A stretch of 64,000 bases of DNA from Dehalococcoidia bacterium (GTDB lineage Bacteria > Chloroflexota > Dehalococcoidia > DSTF01 > JACRBR01). The position numbers and the translations under genes are program-made. How positions within the stretch are numbered: the first letter of the stretch is position 1; each line of letters opens with the position of its first letter. The stretch covers positions 1 through 64,000 of the forward strand of contig JADMII010000010.1 in assembly GCA_015478665.1 (NCBI GenBank), in the 5' to 3' direction. Positions 62,964 through 64,000 of the stretch are shown here, piece after piece. The notes beneath the pieces were generated by a model. The model saw only the letters and a list, made by a program, of their open reading frames with translations. It did not search any database and had not been told where the DNA came from.

Positions 62964-63080
62964 CGCTGCCGGCGAGTATACGGAGCGGTGACGGCCGACG
63001 CGAAGACCACCGTGCAGCGCCGGCGCTCCGGGAACGGGTGGGTAGTGTAATTCGGCGCTTCGGTGCGTAGACTGTCAGGG
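62964..63080. promoter_or_regulatory. Divergent promoters of comF and the HTH-clpP pair
   Basis: Minus strand: TATACT at 62980-62975 for comF. Plus strand: TAGACT at 63068-63073, seven bases before ATG 63081, leaving no room for a leader or ribosome binding site. No convincing -35 boxes. Confidence 0.4.
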
Positions 63081-63464
63081 ATGAGACGTGGCAGGCCGCC
63101 GCACCCCGATGTCCTGACTCCACGCCAGTGGGAAGTGCTCGAGCTCGTGCGCGAGGGGCGCTCGAACGGCGAGATCGGCCGCGCCCTCGGCATCAGCCGC
63201 GACGGCGCGAAGTTCCACGTATCGGAAATCCTCACGAAGCTCGGCGTGACCAGCCGCGACGAGGCGGCGGAGTGGCGGGGCGAGCCAGCTCCCGCGCGTA
63301 CCGCCGGCTCGCTTCAGGCCCAGGCGCCGGTGTTGGCGACGTTCGCCGGCCGCGACCCAGGCGCTCGCCGCGCCACGACGCCGGCGCGCCGCTACGCACG
63401 CATCGCCCGAACGGCGCCGCGCGCGGTCGCCGGCACGCCGGACTGGAGGCAACGAGCCGCATGA
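63081..63464 (+). CDS. LuxR/NarL-type HTH protein coupled to the second clpP
   Basis: 127 residues. Residues ~10-60 form a GerE-type helix-turn-helix ([20 protein letters not shown]...[10 protein letters not shown]). There is no receiver or ligand domain; the remaining half is Ala/Arg/Pro-rich and probably disordered. ATG 63081 lies seven bases after a TAGACT box (leaderless). Its TGA stop overlaps the ATG of clpP2 in ATGA, so the regulator and the protease are made from one message. Confidence 0.78.
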   Translation: MRRGRPPHPDVLTPRQWEVLELVREGRSNGEIGRALGISRDGAKFHVSEILTKLGVTSRDEAAEWRGEPAPARTAGSLQAQAPVLATFAGRDPGARRATTPARRYARIARTAPRAVAGTPDWRQRAA

Positions 63465-64000
63465 TCATCCCATCCGTCATCGAGACGAGCCCGCGCGGCG
63501 AGCGGGCGTTCGACATCTACTCGCTGCTGCTCCGGGAGCGCATCGTCTTCCTCGGCAGCGCCATCGACGACCAGATCGCCAACCTGATCATCGCCGAGAT
63601 CCTCTATCTGGACCGCGAGGATCCGGAGAAGGACATCAACCTGTACATCCATTCGCCGGGCGGCAGCATCGAAGCCGGCCTCGCCATCTACGACACGATG
63701 GAGCTTGCGCACGCCGACGTGGCGACGTTCGCCGTCGGCGTCACGGCGAGCATGGGCAGCGTGCTGCTCTCGTCGGGTGCGAAGGGCAAGCGCTATGCGA
63801 TGCCGCACGCGACGGTGCACATGCACCAGGCGCTGATCGCCGGTGGCGGCATCCAGGGACAGTCGTCGGATATCGAGATCCAGGCGCGCGAGATCCTGCG
63901 CCTGAACAGTCTGATCTGGGACATCGTCTCGAAGAATACGGGCCAGCCGGACGAGCGCATCCGCAAGGACTTCGACCGCGACTTCTTCATGACGCCGGAG
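63461..64000 (+). CDS. ATP-dependent Clp protease proteolytic subunit, second copy (3' end outside the window)
   Basis: 180 residues are visible before the window ends. It is closely similar to ClpP at 16955, starting with the same [10 protein letters not shown] and keeping the Ser of TASMG and the His of HMHQ. It differs by an insertion in the handle loop ([12 protein letters not shown] against GGARGQAAD) and by substitutions in the C-terminal third. GGAGG is at 63445-63449. Paralogous ClpP subunits can form mixed tetradecamers or serve distinct unfoldases. Confidence 0.95.
   Translation, partial: MIIPSVIETSPRGERAFDIYSLLLRERIVFLGSAIDDQIANLIIAEILYLDREDPEKDINLYIHSPGGSIEAGLAIYDTMELAHADVATFAVGVTASMGSVLLSSGAKGKRYAMPHATVHMHQALIAGGGIQGQSSDIEIQAREILRLNSLIWDIVSKNTGQPDERIRKDFDRDFFMTPE

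Overview
The window is a high-GC (roughly two-thirds or more G+C) bacterial chromosome segment with densely packed, frequently overlapping genes. The gene content fits Chloroflexota, most likely the Dehalococcoidia side. The supporting signs are a giant fused glycosyltransferase/DUF2298 ('YYY') membrane protein, thiolase+DUF35 pairs, a CysO-type sulfur-carrier cysteine pathway, a tungsten AOR, several apparently leaderless genes, and many Cys-type lipoproteins with Ala/Pro/Thr-rich linkers. This placement is inference from gene families; no rRNA, tRNA or CRISPR array was seen.

Layout. 1-1.9 kb: 3' part of ileS. 2.2-4.1 kb: thiolase-like/DUF35/small-protein operon. 4.2-11.3 kb (minus): rfbB, a long-form rfbA and the 1,576-aa membrane glycosyltransferase (surface glycan module). 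11.7-15.3 kb: peptide ABC substrate-binding protein and two permeases, without ATPases. 15.4-19.1 kb: tig-clpP-clpX with recognisable promoters and a terminator. 20.1-24.1 kb: glpK-glpD-methyltransferase. 24.1-29.6 kb: ispD and several envelope proteins (LysM and M28 lipoproteins, small membrane proteins, DUF192). 29.9-31.5 kb (minus): second thiolase/DUF35 pair. 31.5-32.3 kb: decayed sequence with operator-like palindromes. 32.4-34.4 kb: tungsten aldehyde:ferredoxin oxidoreductase. 34.6-39.0 kb (minus): thpR, amidohydrolase, lipoprotein, aminotransferase, enoyl-CoA hydratase. 39.1-41.8 kb: ppa-rdgB-moaA-moaC. 41.8-47.8 kb (minus): esterase, CysM, VOC protein, CysO, CysO::MoeB fusion, CysK and an Rrf2 regulator. 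48.0-54.1 kb (minus): rpsF-ssb-rpsR-PPIase-hom-coiled-coil-thrC behind a strong promoter and leader hairpin. 54.1-55.1 kb: zinc-knuckle ORF and IS630 scar. 55.2-58.2 kb: tungstate transporter tupABC. 58.3-63.0 kb (minus): GDPD, YjbQ, cupredoxin, DUF2203, PmbA/TldD and ComF. 63.1-64.0 kb: HTH gene coupled to a second clpP, cut by the window end.

How it fits together. The most coherent theme is tungsten/pterin metabolism: TupABC would import tungstate, MoaA and MoaC start pterin cofactor synthesis, sulfur-carrier/E1 genes could supply sulfur, and the AOR would use tungstopterin. A second theme is sulfur-carrier-dependent cysteine synthesis of the mycobacterial CysO-CysM type next to an ordinary CysK and a CymR-like regulator. 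Recurrent expression features are -10-like TAnnCT boxes 6-7 nt before start codons (leaderless), extended -10 promoters, 4-bp start/stop overlaps, and two genes whose real N-termini appear to begin at CTG.
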